NCBI RefSeq assembly: GCF_000003815.2 | Contig: NC_049980.1 | Location: 30,869,045 to 30,933,044, forward strand | Origin: Branchiostoma floridae | Taxonomy: Eukaryota > Chordata > Leptocardii > Amphioxiformes > Branchiostomatidae | Reading direction: 5' to 3' | Length of the DNA stretch: 64,000 nucleotides | Shown: in pieces, positions 32,110-45,164 of the stretch | How positions within the stretch are numbered: the first letter of the stretch is position 1 | How the letters are laid out: every line of letters starts with the position of its first letter | The notes under the pieces: model-generated | What the model saw: the letters and a program-made list of their open reading frames with translations, nothing else | Databases searched by the model: none | Told to the model about the DNA's origin: nothing | Program-made: the position numbers and the translations under genes

Positions 32110-32890
32110 AGTACGAGATGTAGAACGGATCATCATGATTTTTGGCATGCTGATAGCTTAGTACAATTTGATATTGATTATGTGAATTTGGATCTAATTT
32201 GCATAATTAAGGGCGAAATTTTACAAACCCACTCCATGAAGAGGATAAGTCAAGAAAGGAACAACGGATTTTCATGATTTTTGGTATGTAGCTGCCTTAG
32301 ACAATTTTGTACAAAGTAAAATACTAATTATGCAAAATAGGAGTACATTTGCATAATGAATGAGAATATTCTATCATAGCAGTTTTTTCAGTGAATCTCT
32401 TGTTCCAGACATGATATGGTCTTGACAGTTGGGTGGTAGATAGCTTTTAGGGTCATGACAAAGTGGGAGAAGTTTGAGCCCCTAACATTAAATTTTGGAT
32501 CTGCATGGGCGTTTTTGTCAAGACATTCCAATGAGGATAACTGCAGAAAGGAACGACGGCTTGTCATCATTTTGGCATGCAGGTAGCTTGGGCAAGGATG
32601 TTAATAATGATATACGTGTTATGCAAATGTGGATTTGATTTGCATGATTAATGAGGAAATTGTATAATTTCGTCATTTGCATAAGATTTACACAAACTTT
32701 TGATATGTCATGGAGGTATGAGGTCGCCGAACTCTAGTTGATAAGAGTTTGTGTGACTTTATCAAATAACATATAAAATAAATTGCAATGAGGAACACAT
32801 TTATGTCTATAGACATCATTCTACATAACAAACCTGGTTTATTTGGTGAAGGTATGTGTTCGTGGAACTCTAGTTATATATACAAATGAC
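32110..32890. repeat. AT-rich dispersed repeat upstream of the UGT gene
   Basis: Three diverged blocks (about 32120-32230, 32245-32380, 32525-32700) share GAACAACGGATTTTCATGAT-, TTTTGGCATG- and ATTTGCATAATTAATGAG-like segments. Two nearby GAACTCTAGTT motifs (about 32737 and 32865) look like paired element ends. No ORF. Confidence 0.55.
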
Positions 32891-33276
32891 TGAACACACA
32901 GAGTATGGTGTACCAAACGATATATTCTTTATTTTTTGCTCTGTTACGCAATCTTTTTTACTTTGGGACTAAATTTAGCATTCTACGACATTAGTAGCCG
33001 TTTTCGATATCTGTTTGTAATCCACGGCATATATCTAAACTTTTTTGTCCTTCACAGTATGATTTAATTCATAGTAACGTTATGGTTGACAAGTTTGGGG
33101 CGGCCGAAAGTTGATGCGTGTGCGGATACATCCATTTACATAATCAAATCAACCTTAATCAATTATTAACACCAATAAATGCGGAAAACACAAACAAAAA
33201 GACCAGAAACAATACATACAGTAACAACGTTACCTAACCGTGAAGCATCTACATCTTCCATCCCCGAAAGATTTGA

Positions 33277-33648
33277 ATGAAGAGTGGGTCGCACATGCCG
33301 CGCACACGTGAGACATCACCGCACGTGCCTCGCACACGTGATGAGACATCACACAAACGCGGCAAGCGATTTCTGGAAAACGGGAACGGAATCGATAAAC
33401 GACGAGATTACAATTCCCCGGGGAACTCTCGTGCAACGTTAGCATTACGTCACTACCCACGCCTGCATGCCTCACCCAGACACATCATTCAATCCCGTGA
33501 CTACGAGATACAACCGAACATCACGTTGAAAAATCAGGTAAAACAGATCGCGGGACCTCCTACAACATCTCTTCGGGACCACCTGTACCTGTCCCCCGAA
33601 GCACTGCGGATATTCTACGATAGCACCAGAGAAAAGGGAGGGCAGTGA
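33277..33648 (+). CDS. Hypothetical 123-codon ORF, not recognised
   Basis: The ORF starts MKSGSHMPRTRE and ends LYLSPEALRIFYDSTREKGG. It is Arg-rich with a more globular-looking last third. No family is recognised, and no splice context, signal peptide or membrane segment is evident. It may be chance or part of an unannotated gene; nothing else supports it. Confidence 0.2.
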   Translation: MKSGSHMPRTRETSPHVPRTRDETSHKRGKRFLENGNGIDKRRDYNSPGNSRATLALRHYPRLHASPRHIIQSRDYEIQPNITLKNQVKQIAGPPTTSLRDHLYLSPEALRIFYDSTREKGGQ

Positions 33649-34390
33649 TAGCGGAGCAGTCATGCATCCTATGGATCAAGAGGATTTGTCAGCGGTATTG
33701 TGTTTTGCTATCTCTCTGAATATTTGCGTGTCAACAGTTTTACCTGTGTCAGCGTGACATGAGAGGTTTGATATGTATGATGCTGTTCTTTGTTCCTAAT
33801 CGTTATGCAACGTTTTGTTAGGATCGTACTAGGTTCTGTACTTAAGAGGCCTTTTTTCTAGGGAAAAAGAATCTGTGGAAACTAGAATGTTTAATGTCAG
33901 GTAGAAATGGCATGGGAACGAAATATAGATATCAATGTTAAGTATAAAATAATAAGGGCAAACAAGTTATTTTGTCACATGGCAGGGCCTTGTACCTTGT
34001 GCGATTGATCAGCAATAAATTCATTCATTCATTCATTTGATTTTTGCTGAAAAATATGTCTCAATATCGCTTCAGTAAGACGTTCATAGACTTACTCAAC
34101 CCCACACTGTTGCTAACCCTTAAAATAATCGGAAGAGGGGGCAATTTGTTGAGATTTATCTTCGAACCATTCCCAATTCTTGACCACCACATCACTCTCA
34201 TATTGTTACCACTTCATTTTCAACACCATTTCGCTGTTTAATGCCTGTGTATCTAAATCACATGCCCTAAATAGTGGAAATACTAGAAATCATGTGATCT
34301 ATCCAAAGAAGCCATGATACTGCAGGCTTAGAAGACCAAAGAGGCAGATGTCATAATAACTTAGATCAAACAGTTGGCAATGATATGCTT

Positions 34391-35250
34391 CTATAATTAT
34401 ATTTCAGCCATACATAGTATGGTGAAATATATTGTATTCGTAATGTTTCTTTCTTTCTTTCTTTCTTTCTTTCTCCTGTCAAATCTTCAAAGTGATTCAT
34501 CTCCGCCGTTCCTGGACCGAATGACCTGAAATTTGGCACAGGGGTAGAATGGGCCAATACCTTGATGCTTTTTTCTCAGTTTTTTCATATCTGCCTTTAA
34601 AATGATTTTAGTGAGATTTTTTGGTCAATTTTAGACCAAAACTGTAAATTTTGGCCCCTGTACCCTGGTATTACAACCAAATGAGCTGAAATTTGACAGA
34701 GATGTGCCTTAATAATGCCCCCATATAAGTTCGATAACACTTTTGGTGTACAGTACAACAAAATGCTTATTTTTGCGATTTTTTGACCAATTTTCTACCA
34801 AAAAAGGACACTTTTGGTCCCTGTACCCTGGTATTACAACCAAATGAGCTGAAATTTGACAGAGATGTGCCTTGATAAGTCCTTCATATAAATTCAATAA
34901 CACTTTTGGTGTACAGTACAACAAAATGCTTATTTTTGCGATTTTTTGACCAATTTTTGACCAAAAAAGGACACTTTTGGCTCCTGTACCTTGGTATTGC
35001 AACCGAATGAGCTGAAATTTGACACAGATGTGCCTTGATAATCCCTTCATATAAATTCAATAACACTTTTGGTGTACAGTGCAACAAAATGCTTTTTTTT
35101 GCGATTTTTGGCCAATTTTTGACCAAAAAAGGACACTTTTGGCTCCTGTACCCTGGTATTACAATTAAATGACCTGAAATTTGGTATAGATAGGCATTAG
35201 ATACTTGGTAACAAGATTCAAGTAAAATGTTTGACATAAACAACTTTAAA
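34391..35250 (+). repeat. Family C satellite-like tandem repeat, array 1
   Basis: The block begins at a palindrome around CCATACATAGTATGG, passes a (TTTC)n run (34447-34475), and then has about five units of roughly 165-175 bp. Each unit has AATGA(C/G)CTGAAATTTG, then AACACTTTTGGTGTACAGT and GACCAAAAAAGGACACTTTT. The minus-strand ORFs here are by-products of the repeat. Confidence 0.8.
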
Positions 35251-35456
35251 ATGATTAATTTTGGCACTTTTCTGAGGGGAAATTTGTTTTCTTTGGGCCT
35301 CCTGACGCGACCTTCCGTGACCCCGCACAGAGCCACACCTGTGCGCGTCAGCCGGAGAGTTAATTGAATCAAAGACCTAGCCAATCAGCGAAGAGGAGGC
35401 CAAAGGCTAATTAATATTCATAAGCGGGGCCTCATGATCCTGTATATAGCAGTGTT

Positions 35457-35472
35457 CCCGCCAGGGGGAGCG
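35457..35472 (+). promoter_or_regulatory. CTCF-like motif
   Basis: The sequence CCCGCCAGGGGGAGCG closely resembles the animal CTCF core (CCASYAGRKGGCRS). It follows a CCAAT-like AGCCAATCAG (about 35379-35388) and a TATATAG (about 35442). This is pattern recognition only. Confidence 0.3.
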
Positions 35473-36329
35473 AAGCCCGCCTAAGGCTCTCGCATTTTAG
35501 ACTATTCAGAAGGCTTTAGATTGTATCAGTTCTTAGGGGCATATCTATGATAATCGCAGCAGTCACTTAACTTCTCTTCAGGAGTTTAGCGTAACACTAT
35601 TTCAGGTCAAACCGTCAAAGGCAACTAAAAACAAACTTTAACGTTACTGAGTTCAACAGTACTTATAACTTGTTATCCGAAGTTGAAACGCTAGCGATGG
35701 TATTTTCGGGTCAAAGCTTCAAAGACAACTAAAACCTCATAAACAACAAACTTAACTTAGCTCAACAGTATACAAAAATATTGTACGGGTTGCCATCCTT
35801 AGTTGAAGCGCTTATTTATAGCGCTAGTATCTTCGCTGCGCCGTTAGCCGCCGTGCGACTTTTGTTGACGGTCTGATATCCCTACGTCGCCGCCTCGCTG
35901 ATGTTCCCACGGACATGTTTCAAGAAAAATACCCAGCAAAAACACTGTTCTGCGTCAAATTCTATTCTATAAAACATGTGGGACTCAGTGTTACAGTCTA
36001 AATATTTTGTATAAGCAACGCTGTAGGAAAGAAGGTCCAAGCAATGTAAAACATCACGTAGCATGAAGTTCGCTGTCAACTGGCACACAGCACATGACTG
36101 TTTGAAACTCTAAGTCTAATCAACAGCCGTGTTTGATTGATAGCCGGCGGTCCTTTGATGAAGTCGGCGAAAGGTGCGTTAGTTAGAAAATCTGCGTTTA
36201 GTTTTGATACGTAATTATAAGTTAGACAGTGGCGAGAATGATTATTTTCTCATCAATATTTCTCTGCAGAATTATTTGAACTTAATTGTACATCTAAACA
36301 ATTGGCTTACCTGTGCAATGTTTATATGA

Positions 36330-36430
36330 TTAATGATCAGTGTACTGAAATCATGTGTAACGTATGGCTCCTAGTCAATAGATCAGCATTTTCTCTATAG
36401 TGACCACCTGTCTATAGTGGCCCCATTTCC
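36330..36430 (+). repeat. Dispersed 'CTATAGTGGCC' repeat, copy 3 (truncated)
   Basis: It matches copy 2 from GATCAGTGTACTGAAATCAT through AGCATTTTCTCTATAGTGAC to CTATAGTGGCC, and then loses similarity. Confidence 0.6.
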
Positions 36431-36984
36431 TAGTGCTGTTGTTGTTTGACATAAACTTTGAACATTTAAATTGTAAGTAACTTTAAACTGCCAGAGTTTC
36501 AGCCCAATAAAACACTCTCAGCGCCAGGGTATGAACAGACTGACCAGACAGACGAAAATAAAATCCTCGAACAAGGTTCAATCGTATCTTCCGGGTCTGG
36601 CAGGAAGTTGTTAAACTAAAATAAGAATAGGCTCGATGGCTGATTGCATATAAAGTAAAACAATTTAACAGTTTTACAGCTTGAAGAAAACAAACGCTCC
36701 TACAGTACCTGCACCTGCTTGATAATTATCAAATCGTTTGCCCTACTTGAATAAAAAAAGTTCACTGCAATAATAAATGTACCCACATCACAAGGAGCTT
36801 ATACTTTTTTAAACTTACACCAAGTTATCGTACTGAAAATTGTTAATGACATTACATGAAGTCATTCAACAATTTTCAGTCGTGATGAAAATTTTCTGAA
36901 TGGAATGTGATTATTGTCATTTTCTGAAAAATAGAAGCAAGCTCTGTTTTTACCTGGAATCAATTCACAATACCAGTCCCCTTT

Positions 36985-37130
36985 GGGGAATAATGTACTG
37001 TTAATATGATGTTCCATTTTTGCGCAGGGGTGATTTTGAACAGTCCAATGTTGCGTGGGAAGGGGTATGGCTGAAATATGCTGTATTTGCTCTTAAGCAA
37101 ATGTCGGCCTTTCTAGTTCCCTTTGATATT
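36985..37130 (+). repeat. Family C repeat, end fragment
   Basis: It contains CAGTCCAATGTTGCGTGGG and GTATGGCTGAAATATGCTG followed by GCAAATGTCGGCCTTTCTAG, which also ends the array at 46190-46245. GTATGGCTGAAATAT is the reverse complement of the start of array 1 at 34391, indicating inverted termini. Confidence 0.6.
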
Positions 37131-38482
37131 GCAACAAGCTCTGCCTTATCATAAAATCTACATATCAAATGTAAAGAACCTTACATGATGAACAAAGCAC
37201 ATCATGTACTACTAGATAATATATTTAGATATGTTGAAATCGCAGAAAATGCAATACATGGAAAACCCAGGCAGCTTAGCTGATATTGGGTGCCATTTCA
37301 AAATAACATCCATGTCTGGTATCATTCCCTGATGTATATTCCTGATGTATGTATTATTCTGTGTGTGACTCATACCAGGTCATATCATCTCTAGGGCCTG
37401 TAACTGTACGTGCCTGGAATGCGTGGTTCTGATATAATTGAATCAAGGCTTCACTTAGCCCCAATTTGCTGCTAGGGAGTGGTCATGCTTCCGTATCCAC
37501 ACTTTACATTCATAGTGCTAGTAGTGCGCAAAGTGTTCACGTTCATGAGGTACATTTATAGGTATTTGTTGGGTTTTGAGCGGTGTGTAGAGGTCTACAT
37601 GTGTGTGTGTATGCAAGTGTGTATTAGGGTGGGGTGGGGTATTACCGCCAGTCTACTTTAAATTCAGCAGGCTGGCTTCGCTTTACGGTACATTCATGCC
37701 GAACTACGCTACGTATACTAAGAATCCACTAATTACATTTTACGTTAAATTTGAGTGGTCCGGCTACGAATCACGTCAGATCGATTACTCCCCCCTCCCC
37801 CACGTACCGGCATGAAATGGCATGCAGCCAAGTAGGTAACGTTACTCTGAATTAAGAAGAGCAAACTTTTCGTAGTAGAAAAAAAGATCTCGCATTTTCG
37901 AATGCACTGGTATACCCATTCTCATTGAAATGTCCAAATTGATGTCAATAGTGGTTAGAACTCAGGAGAATGTATCCATACATGTTTTGCATGAACAATG
38001 ATTTGAAAATTCCTCTTCCGTGCATTTTCCAGCAGTTGAAATCCATTTGTCTATTAATACAATTCTTGCCCATATCAAACACATCAAGTTGTAAGATACA
38101 TAAGCTATCAGTTATTCAAGAAACTGGGTAGAAATAATACAAAAGTTGCTTGCATTCTTATTCTGCGTTAAATGTCAGATCCTGCTGGAGATGCACACAG
38201 TCAAGGCAGGTAAAATCAGGAGAAACCAGACAGATGCGCATGGAAGAAGAAAAGCGAATCCTGCGAAAAGAACTCTACAACAGACCTGAGTCAGCTCACA
38301 GACGTGCCCTATGTGTCAGAGACTGTCATTCTTGTATAGGAATGTTTAGCCTGACAGTCGACGCTGTAGGACTGATATCAATTTGGATTTTACCATGGTC
38401 AATATTGACCGAAGGAGACCATATATATGTCTTGCATATATTAAACATAGTTTTGAAACTTTTTTGTGTATTTCTTTCGCAG

Positions 38483-38707
38483 CTGTTGAACTCCTTTGGG
38501 AGAAGCCCCTCGTGGGAGAAGATCGCAGAGACCTCCTCGGGGCTCCAGGAAGACTTCACCGACTTCACCTTCTGGCGGGATCCCCTCCCCCTCCTGTCCG
38601 AGGACGACTTCAACACCGTGGATCCGGCTCCCGAGTTCAACGACTTCAACTACTGGCGAGAACCAATACCTGACCTCGATATCAGTCTGGACATACTAGA
38701 ACTTTGA
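38483..38707 (+). CDS. Terminal exon of an unidentified protein with two WR(D/E)P repeats
   Basis: A strong acceptor (TGTATTTCTTTCGCAG) is followed by 75 codons including the stop. The reading frame contains two copies of one motif, DFTDFTFWRDPLP and EFNDFNYWREPIP, in an acidic context, beginning LLNSFGRSPSWEKIAE and ending ISLDILEL. The repeated motif and the good acceptor argue it is coding. GC content is higher than the surroundings. Upstream exons are not identified; a short candidate ends at the donor at 38208 but phase fit is uncertain. I do not recognise the family and infer no function. Confidence 0.5.
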   Translation: MLNSFGRSPSWEKIAETSSGLQEDFTDFTFWRDPLPLLSEDDFNTVDPAPEFNDFNYWREPIPDLDISLDILEL

Positions 38708-39584
38708 ACATGACGTGGATTTTTGCAGTCTCATTATTGGCAAGGTCGTGCATTTTAAGACCTGTGTACCTTGTATATTGATATAATCCAATCTGTCATT
38801 CATCATCGAATGAGAGTACACTTACTCTCCAAACAGATGTCCGGCACTGGCTGATGTTTTTTACATGTTTAGGTCATTTTATCGGACTTTCGATTTTGTT
38901 GACGGAAATCAGTACAAATATAGAAACCCGAAAAAAAACGCCTAAAACATTTCAAAAACAGTCGGAGCCGCACCTCTGCTTGGCCGGAGTAAATGACTTT
39001 ATGTTACATGGTGTTGTACCACTTCTAGATGTGTTTTGTTCATTATCATCCATATTGACTTCCTAATATGGGAATGTTTCTAAAATTCTAAAGTATGTTC
39101 CTACCGTCAACCATGTTAGTACCTGGACACGTAACTGCGATGCCTTGATGCCAATGTTTTTCAAGTTTGCGAACTAGAATGTCTCATCGACACCAGAGTT
39201 GGTATCAATAGACAGGCGACTTCCTCATTCACCATGTCAAACAACATGTGCAGTGTGATAAAATGACATTTTACAATCTGACATTGCCTCGGTGCTATTT
39301 TGAAGACAGAAACTAGGTTAGACTGTTTTAGTCAGTATTGTGATGTCATTGGACATGTCTGACAGCCACAGTAACTGTATTTCATGCAATTTTGCGTCTT
39401 GTATTGGAAGCCTAACGTTGAAAGGTACGCTTATGTTGAACCAATCTCCTATTGTGTGATTGTTTTTTGTGTCAATGTGAATAAAATTATCAATTTTGTC
39501 TATTGTGAAGCAAGCACCTTGAAGTGCCAATCATTAGTATGCATTTCATGTAGATAACATATTCATAAGGTTTGTAGTTACCCT

Positions 39585-39980
39585 TGTCCACTAACCAACC
39601 AACCCATCAACCAACCTAACAACTAATCAAACCAACCATTCAGTCAACCAATTGACGTATCAACTAAACAACCAACCAGCCAGCCAGCCAGCCAACCATT
39701 TAGGCAACCAACTAACCACCCAACCAACCAACCAACCACCCACCCAACCAACCAACCACCCACCCAACCAACCAACCACCCACCCACCCAACCAACCAAC
39801 CAACCAACCAACCAACCAACCAACCAACCAACCAACCAACCAACCAACCAACCAGTCAGCCAGCCAGCCAACCAACCAACCAACCAACCAACCAACCAAC
39901 CAACCAACCAACCAACCAACCAACCAACCAACCAACCAGCCAACCAAACAATCACTTTATCTATTAATCAACCAACCAAC
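39585..39980. repeat. (CCAA)n microsatellite
   Basis: About 400 bp of CCAA units with CCAC and CCAG variants. The long ORFs on both strands (Asn/Gln/Pro/Thr-rich or Gly/Trp/Leu/Val-rich) are low-complexity by-products. Confidence 0.95.
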
Positions 39981-40539
39981 TAAGCAAACAAATAAACGAA
40001 GAAGCAAGCAGTCCTTCAGTCAGTGAAAACATGAACGCCATATCTTATTACCACTGTATAAGACATGCATGTCAAAATGTTGCTCATCCCAGTGGTATTG
40101 TTGCCGTCTCCATGGTGCCTGCGTGCCAACTGCCAATGGCGGGAACCTGTCCCCCGCCAACAGGACACACATGACGCAGGTTGCGAGTACAGGGACTCAT
40201 GGAATAATGTGACTCTGATGATAAATACCACTCTAGGGAATCGGACGACATGCTCAACGTGACAACCGTATTATCATGTCCTGCGTTAGGGATTTGAATT
40301 TATAGCCAACGAGTCCATCAAAATGAAACGCGCGGCGTTGATGTAGGTCTAAGATCGTCTTGGACAAACATTAATTTTTTGCGTAATGTATTCTTCAAGC
40401 ATTGTGGTGTTAATGGGAGTGGACAACTTCAAGGCAACCGCGCGCACTCACACCACATCTTCAAAAGGGACCCTGCATGTTCCAGTTTAGAACTTTATTC
40501 GAACCGTATTCTTCAAGAATTTTAAGATGACATTCTTGT

Positions 40540-40880
40540 ATCCTTTACTTGCGTCATCACACTGACTTAGACTGACAAGACAGTGACAATAGTGTGAAGG
40601 CTTATGATGGAAGACTGAGGACTTCATCACTCTTCAAGAAGATGCATGCATTTCTTAACAACCAAACCCCATCATTTTGTGCGTCATCACGGTGACACCA
40701 ATGTGACAGTTTATGATGGAAGACTCCGGACCTCAACAAAATCTTAAGAAGCTGGTAATTCTTTAACCCTACTCCATCATTGTTTGCGTCATCATGGTGA
40801 CTAAGACTGACACCACAGCGGCCCCAATGTGACGGTTTAAGATGGAGGACCCTGGACCACAACAGAAGACCCTGTCCTCC
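40540..40880. repeat. Degenerate tandem repeat, period about 110-120 bp
   Basis: Three or so units share GTGACAGTTTATGATGGAAG, ATTCTTTAACCC and ATCATTTTGTGCGTCATCA. No coding content is seen. Confidence 0.6.
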
Positions 40881-40899
40881 GAGGATTGCCCGTAACTGA

Positions 40900-43800
40900 A
40901 GACGACAGACTTGTTTGTTTTCTATATGTACCACCAGTCCCACAAGCGATCGATCCTGTTGGCTCATTCAGGAAGAGGTGTCGTCAGCAGGATACCAGGG
41001 ATGAATCGGAAAGGTTTGTATCTGGAAGGTGTCGTCCTATGGTGTTAGCTTGCATGTAGCCTGTGTGCGTAACGCTAGCATATACGACGTAAGGTCGCGG
41101 AAAAGGCACACTGTTGGTGGCATCTGGATATCATATATTTCAAATAGGCAAATGATCACCACTAGTACAATACAGGTAAGTTTGTATTGTTACACTTGTG
41201 AGTCTAGTCATGTTGGTAGGTTGGTAATTTACAAGGTCATGTCGGTGTGAATGGTCGGTTGCTCTCACCATGACTACAATGGCTTTGGCACTGACATTGG
41301 CGTGCACTTGTCACTGATAATTCCTTGGTCGGACATTGCTTAACGTTATCTAGAGTCTGAATGCATTGCATGTAAAATTGTAAATACAACTCTTAATCAA
41401 AATTGGAGGGAAATATTCAGTTAGCAATTACTAGTAGCTCACTTCATATTAATTTGGAGCCCATGTTTTTAATTTTTGTTGCTAAATCTGTGATCTTGCG
41501 CTAACAAAAATACATTTTCATCAACTTCTTGTCATGAAGTTCAAATTTACATCAGCTCCAAAATCGCCACGAATGATCTATTGTGATTGTGATAGTCATG
41601 ACGAAGTGCCCTATACTCGATGCAGTTACCCATCCCATTTTCAACACCTATGTAGCACCAGCATCTGTTACAATCCGTTGGTGTATAGACCATACAGATA
41701 TATCTTTTGCTGTGGTTCTGATGTCCAGTCGACGGATTTCCAAAGATGACGCGTGCGATGATCATCATCAGATCTCAATTTTCACTGTACGCTCACTTTC
41801 GGGCTATACATTCGGGCGCCTCATTTCGTGTCTTCTAACTTTATCCAAGTGCCAATTGGTTATACAAGCAAGAGGAGGTGCAATTGTTTAGGAAAATGAA
41901 CCAGCTATGCGAGATTTGTTTTCGAATCATCATCACAGAAACAGAAACATGTCAGCGTTGGTAATTTTTTTTACAGATCTCGAGCATCGGCCATCCTTTC
42001 TAGTGAAAGAATGCCATGCCTTTACTACTGATGCATCGTTCATCTCATATAAACGATAATTAACAGAAGTGAAACCCAACAAATAAAGATTCGGAGTCAG
42101 AATTAAGGTAGAGCAGTCACATGTCATATTGTTCTTCAGATTTTGTTTTTGAACTTGAATTTAGTCTTCCGGCAATAATCTGTAATAAACGTATTATTTA
42201 TTCATATGGAAAACCCGGCTATCCAATACATAATAGATTTCTTTGGGGTCACTGCCGGTTCAATTGAAATATTTTGTCGATGGTGTTGTTTGCTTGAGGG
42301 TTGTTAAGTTGTCAAATCTTCCAAACGCAAGATTTGACTTAAACAAGGATAGAGTTTACATTCCATACAAACTCCTTGGGTCCTTCGAATAGTATCCATG
42401 AGATATCTGATCACCAATCGATAATGCTTTTGCGTATTTTATTCTCAGATGACAATCTTTTTATTGGTCTTTAGAGACAGAATCACAACATGCAGTTCAC
42501 AGAAACTGTATACGAAGAAATAACCAGTGCCAACTTCTCAGACAGAATCGCAACCTCTTCTCCTTGTATTTTTTCAAATTATTTGGGAGAAGGTTCAATG
42601 AATAAAACTGAGGGTTATACTCCAGTTGACTTGAGGCTGATTCCAGATAAGATTTGTCGAAATGTCACGTACGTGGCTGTGAACAACAATATTGAAGACG
42701 TTATCATGGAAGCTGAGGAAATGTCAATGTAACATTTAGGAACGAATTTATAATCTAAATATCAGCGATAACAATACTATTTTCCAGATGAACAACACCA
42801 CAGTGAGTTATGATCTAACATGATTCAGCGTCAGTGAACCATAAGATTAGCCGGTGAGTTGAAGACGAAAATTTATGATATGAATTGTTCTCTAAATGCA
42901 CGAGGGACCTGCACAAAGGTTTAAAACGTATCTTACGAGTATAACGCAGTGCCTGGGATATATCCATCACAGCTTCTCTTACCGCATTCCTGTCCTCAGA
43001 TAAAGACGTCAAAACAGGCCGTGCCTCCTATCGGTTTACTGAGTACCTGATAGCTGGAAGTGCAACAACAAATTCCTAATTGGCGTTAAACTTACTGGTC
43101 CCCATCAGACTCCGGGTAGCTGGAAAAATATTAAAAATTATCCAAACAGATTGAGTGCCAGGGGAGTTACCCTTCAGTGCAACCCAATGATGGTATCTCT
43201 ACAAGGTCAAACAATTCCTTTGACATATTATTCAGTCTATATGAGCAATATATTGCAAGCAACCTATTGAGTCTAGTATAGACTGAGGCGTTTAAACCTA
43301 CAGACATCGTTACGTGATAGTACTCAATCGGTTCCGTCGATATTCAATTTATTACCACGGGTTCGGTTCCGGGTCAGCGAGTCATCGAAAACACCCAGAT
43401 ACAACAATAACAAAGATAATGGCAAATACAAATTGAGTGATGGGCTCGTAGAATGGGTTGTGACAGGGGTTGCGTGGGAGACGAGCAGACAAAACAATGG
43501 GATGGGAACACTGCTGGCTATGAGTAATCGCAAACCGACTGTCCCACGAAGCAGACCGTATGTGTGTCGGTCTCCTAAGATCTCACATTAGATAAACCAT
43601 GTACGGTGCCGATGAGGAAGATAACACGGATGTCGCAGAAAATTCTCCGATGTCCTCTGTTGTAAGAAAAAGCGGTAGGTTGTGTGAGAAATTATGGTGC
43701 ATTTTTTATGCTGGAATAACAGCAGTACTTGGTGTGGGAGGGGCCAGTTGGTGTTTGTTTTTGTCGCGGGAAAATGTCCCGTACGTATAAATCGAGTTGA

Positions 43801-45160
43801 ATACATGCTTTACTGCTAACAGGTTGGAGCTTAAGGTAGTACCCCTACTATAAAGTTATGAAGATATAATGTGTAGTATAGAATGCAGTACAAAATACTG
43901 TTTTATCCCTCTTGGAAGAGGACAATGCCCGATGCCATTGTCAGCCTTTGTGCATCGATCGATAGGAATCTAATACACTTATGTTGTACGGGATATAACA
44001 ACGTTACTAGTCAGGGGAGTTTTCCAGTATATCGAGCATTATTTCATAGTAAATGTAATCTCTGATGAATTGAAAGTCTTTTGACAAAGTGTTAAAAGTA
44101 CACATTGTGTATAAGTACGGTCATCCTTACTAGATAGCTCTCAACAACGTCTGTAGCTAGATGCGCAAAGGTTAGGTGTGGCAGGTCGTTCTGTGCAATA
44201 TAACCAGCTGCTGCACAGATGCGCGCCTGAGAAGCTGTTATCAGTGACGACGAAGGACGACGGTTATACCGACTATATACAATATAGTTACAGACATGTA
44301 TTGTACGTGCTGCTATCAATGGCGACATTTAGTGACCTTGAGGCGGGGTCGACGTCACGTGATCACGCCCAACACAATGTCGTCTGCCTGAGAGAATGAA
44401 CGTAAATAAGCATATCCGCTACAGTTCCGGTATCACTATTTAGACCCATATCACAATCAGTGGTGGCGCTGTATTGGTAGTCTCTAGCAGACTAACTACA
44501 CTATACTAGTAGGGAGAATTATGCCAAGGGAGTTTTGCTACCAGTGGGGAAATAATGAACCTAAGTATGGGCTGACTCCCCTGCCTGGCCAATTTCCCAA
44601 TTTTTTTGCCGAATTCTACCGTACCCCCGTAGGAAGGCCTGGCGGGGGCTACTGTTTTGGGAGTAACCCGGAAATCATCCTACTTTAGCTCCAGTTCGCT
44701 CTTCTGAATGAACGAGAAAGATAACTTTATCGATTTTGATCATGATTTGTCAAAAGTCATAATCACATAGCGCAGATGATCGCAACTTTTAAAGACTAGT
44801 ATGCAACCAGGCGAACAAACTTCCAACTAGGAATGACCTTGCTCCCGACGGACTCCCAACCATGGCTATTGAATCAAGAAATTGGTTTTAGAAGGAATGA
44901 ATTAATGAAGGAATGATTGTTTATTGCGCAACAATTGCATCAGTGACAATGTATGGCAATGTATAGATAAAAGAAGTTACAGTTTAATACTCGTACATAT
45001 ACACGTTATATTACAAGTTTTTAGTTACTACAATTATACTAGCTGGTTGTATCAAGTGAAGGGAGCAATCGTAACGTTTATCACTAACTTCAGATGGAAA
45101 CTCGATCCTTCGAAGGAACTCATCGAATACTTAGAAACAGATAGAACTGTCCTTGTTATA
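40900..45160. other. Region without a supported gene
   Basis: No homology, no consistent splice pairs and no repeat family could be established. Short ORFs at 42490-42732 and 43599-43790 have no supporting features. The second could be a first exon (ATG at 43599, possible donor about 43674), but nothing links to it. Confidence 0.4.
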
Positions 45161-45164
45161 TTGC

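Noticed and set aside
34709-35384. Minus-strand ORFs of 113 and 166 codons with internal repeats
   Set aside because: They are read-through of the family C tandem repeat, with no independent coding signal.
39644-40026. Long low-complexity ORFs on both strands
   Set aside because: They are translations of the (CCAA)n microsatellite and carry no start, splice or domain evidence.
42490-42732. 80-codon ORF starting MQFTETVYEE
   Set aside because: There is no recognisable domain, neighbouring exon or regulatory context; the length is compatible with chance.
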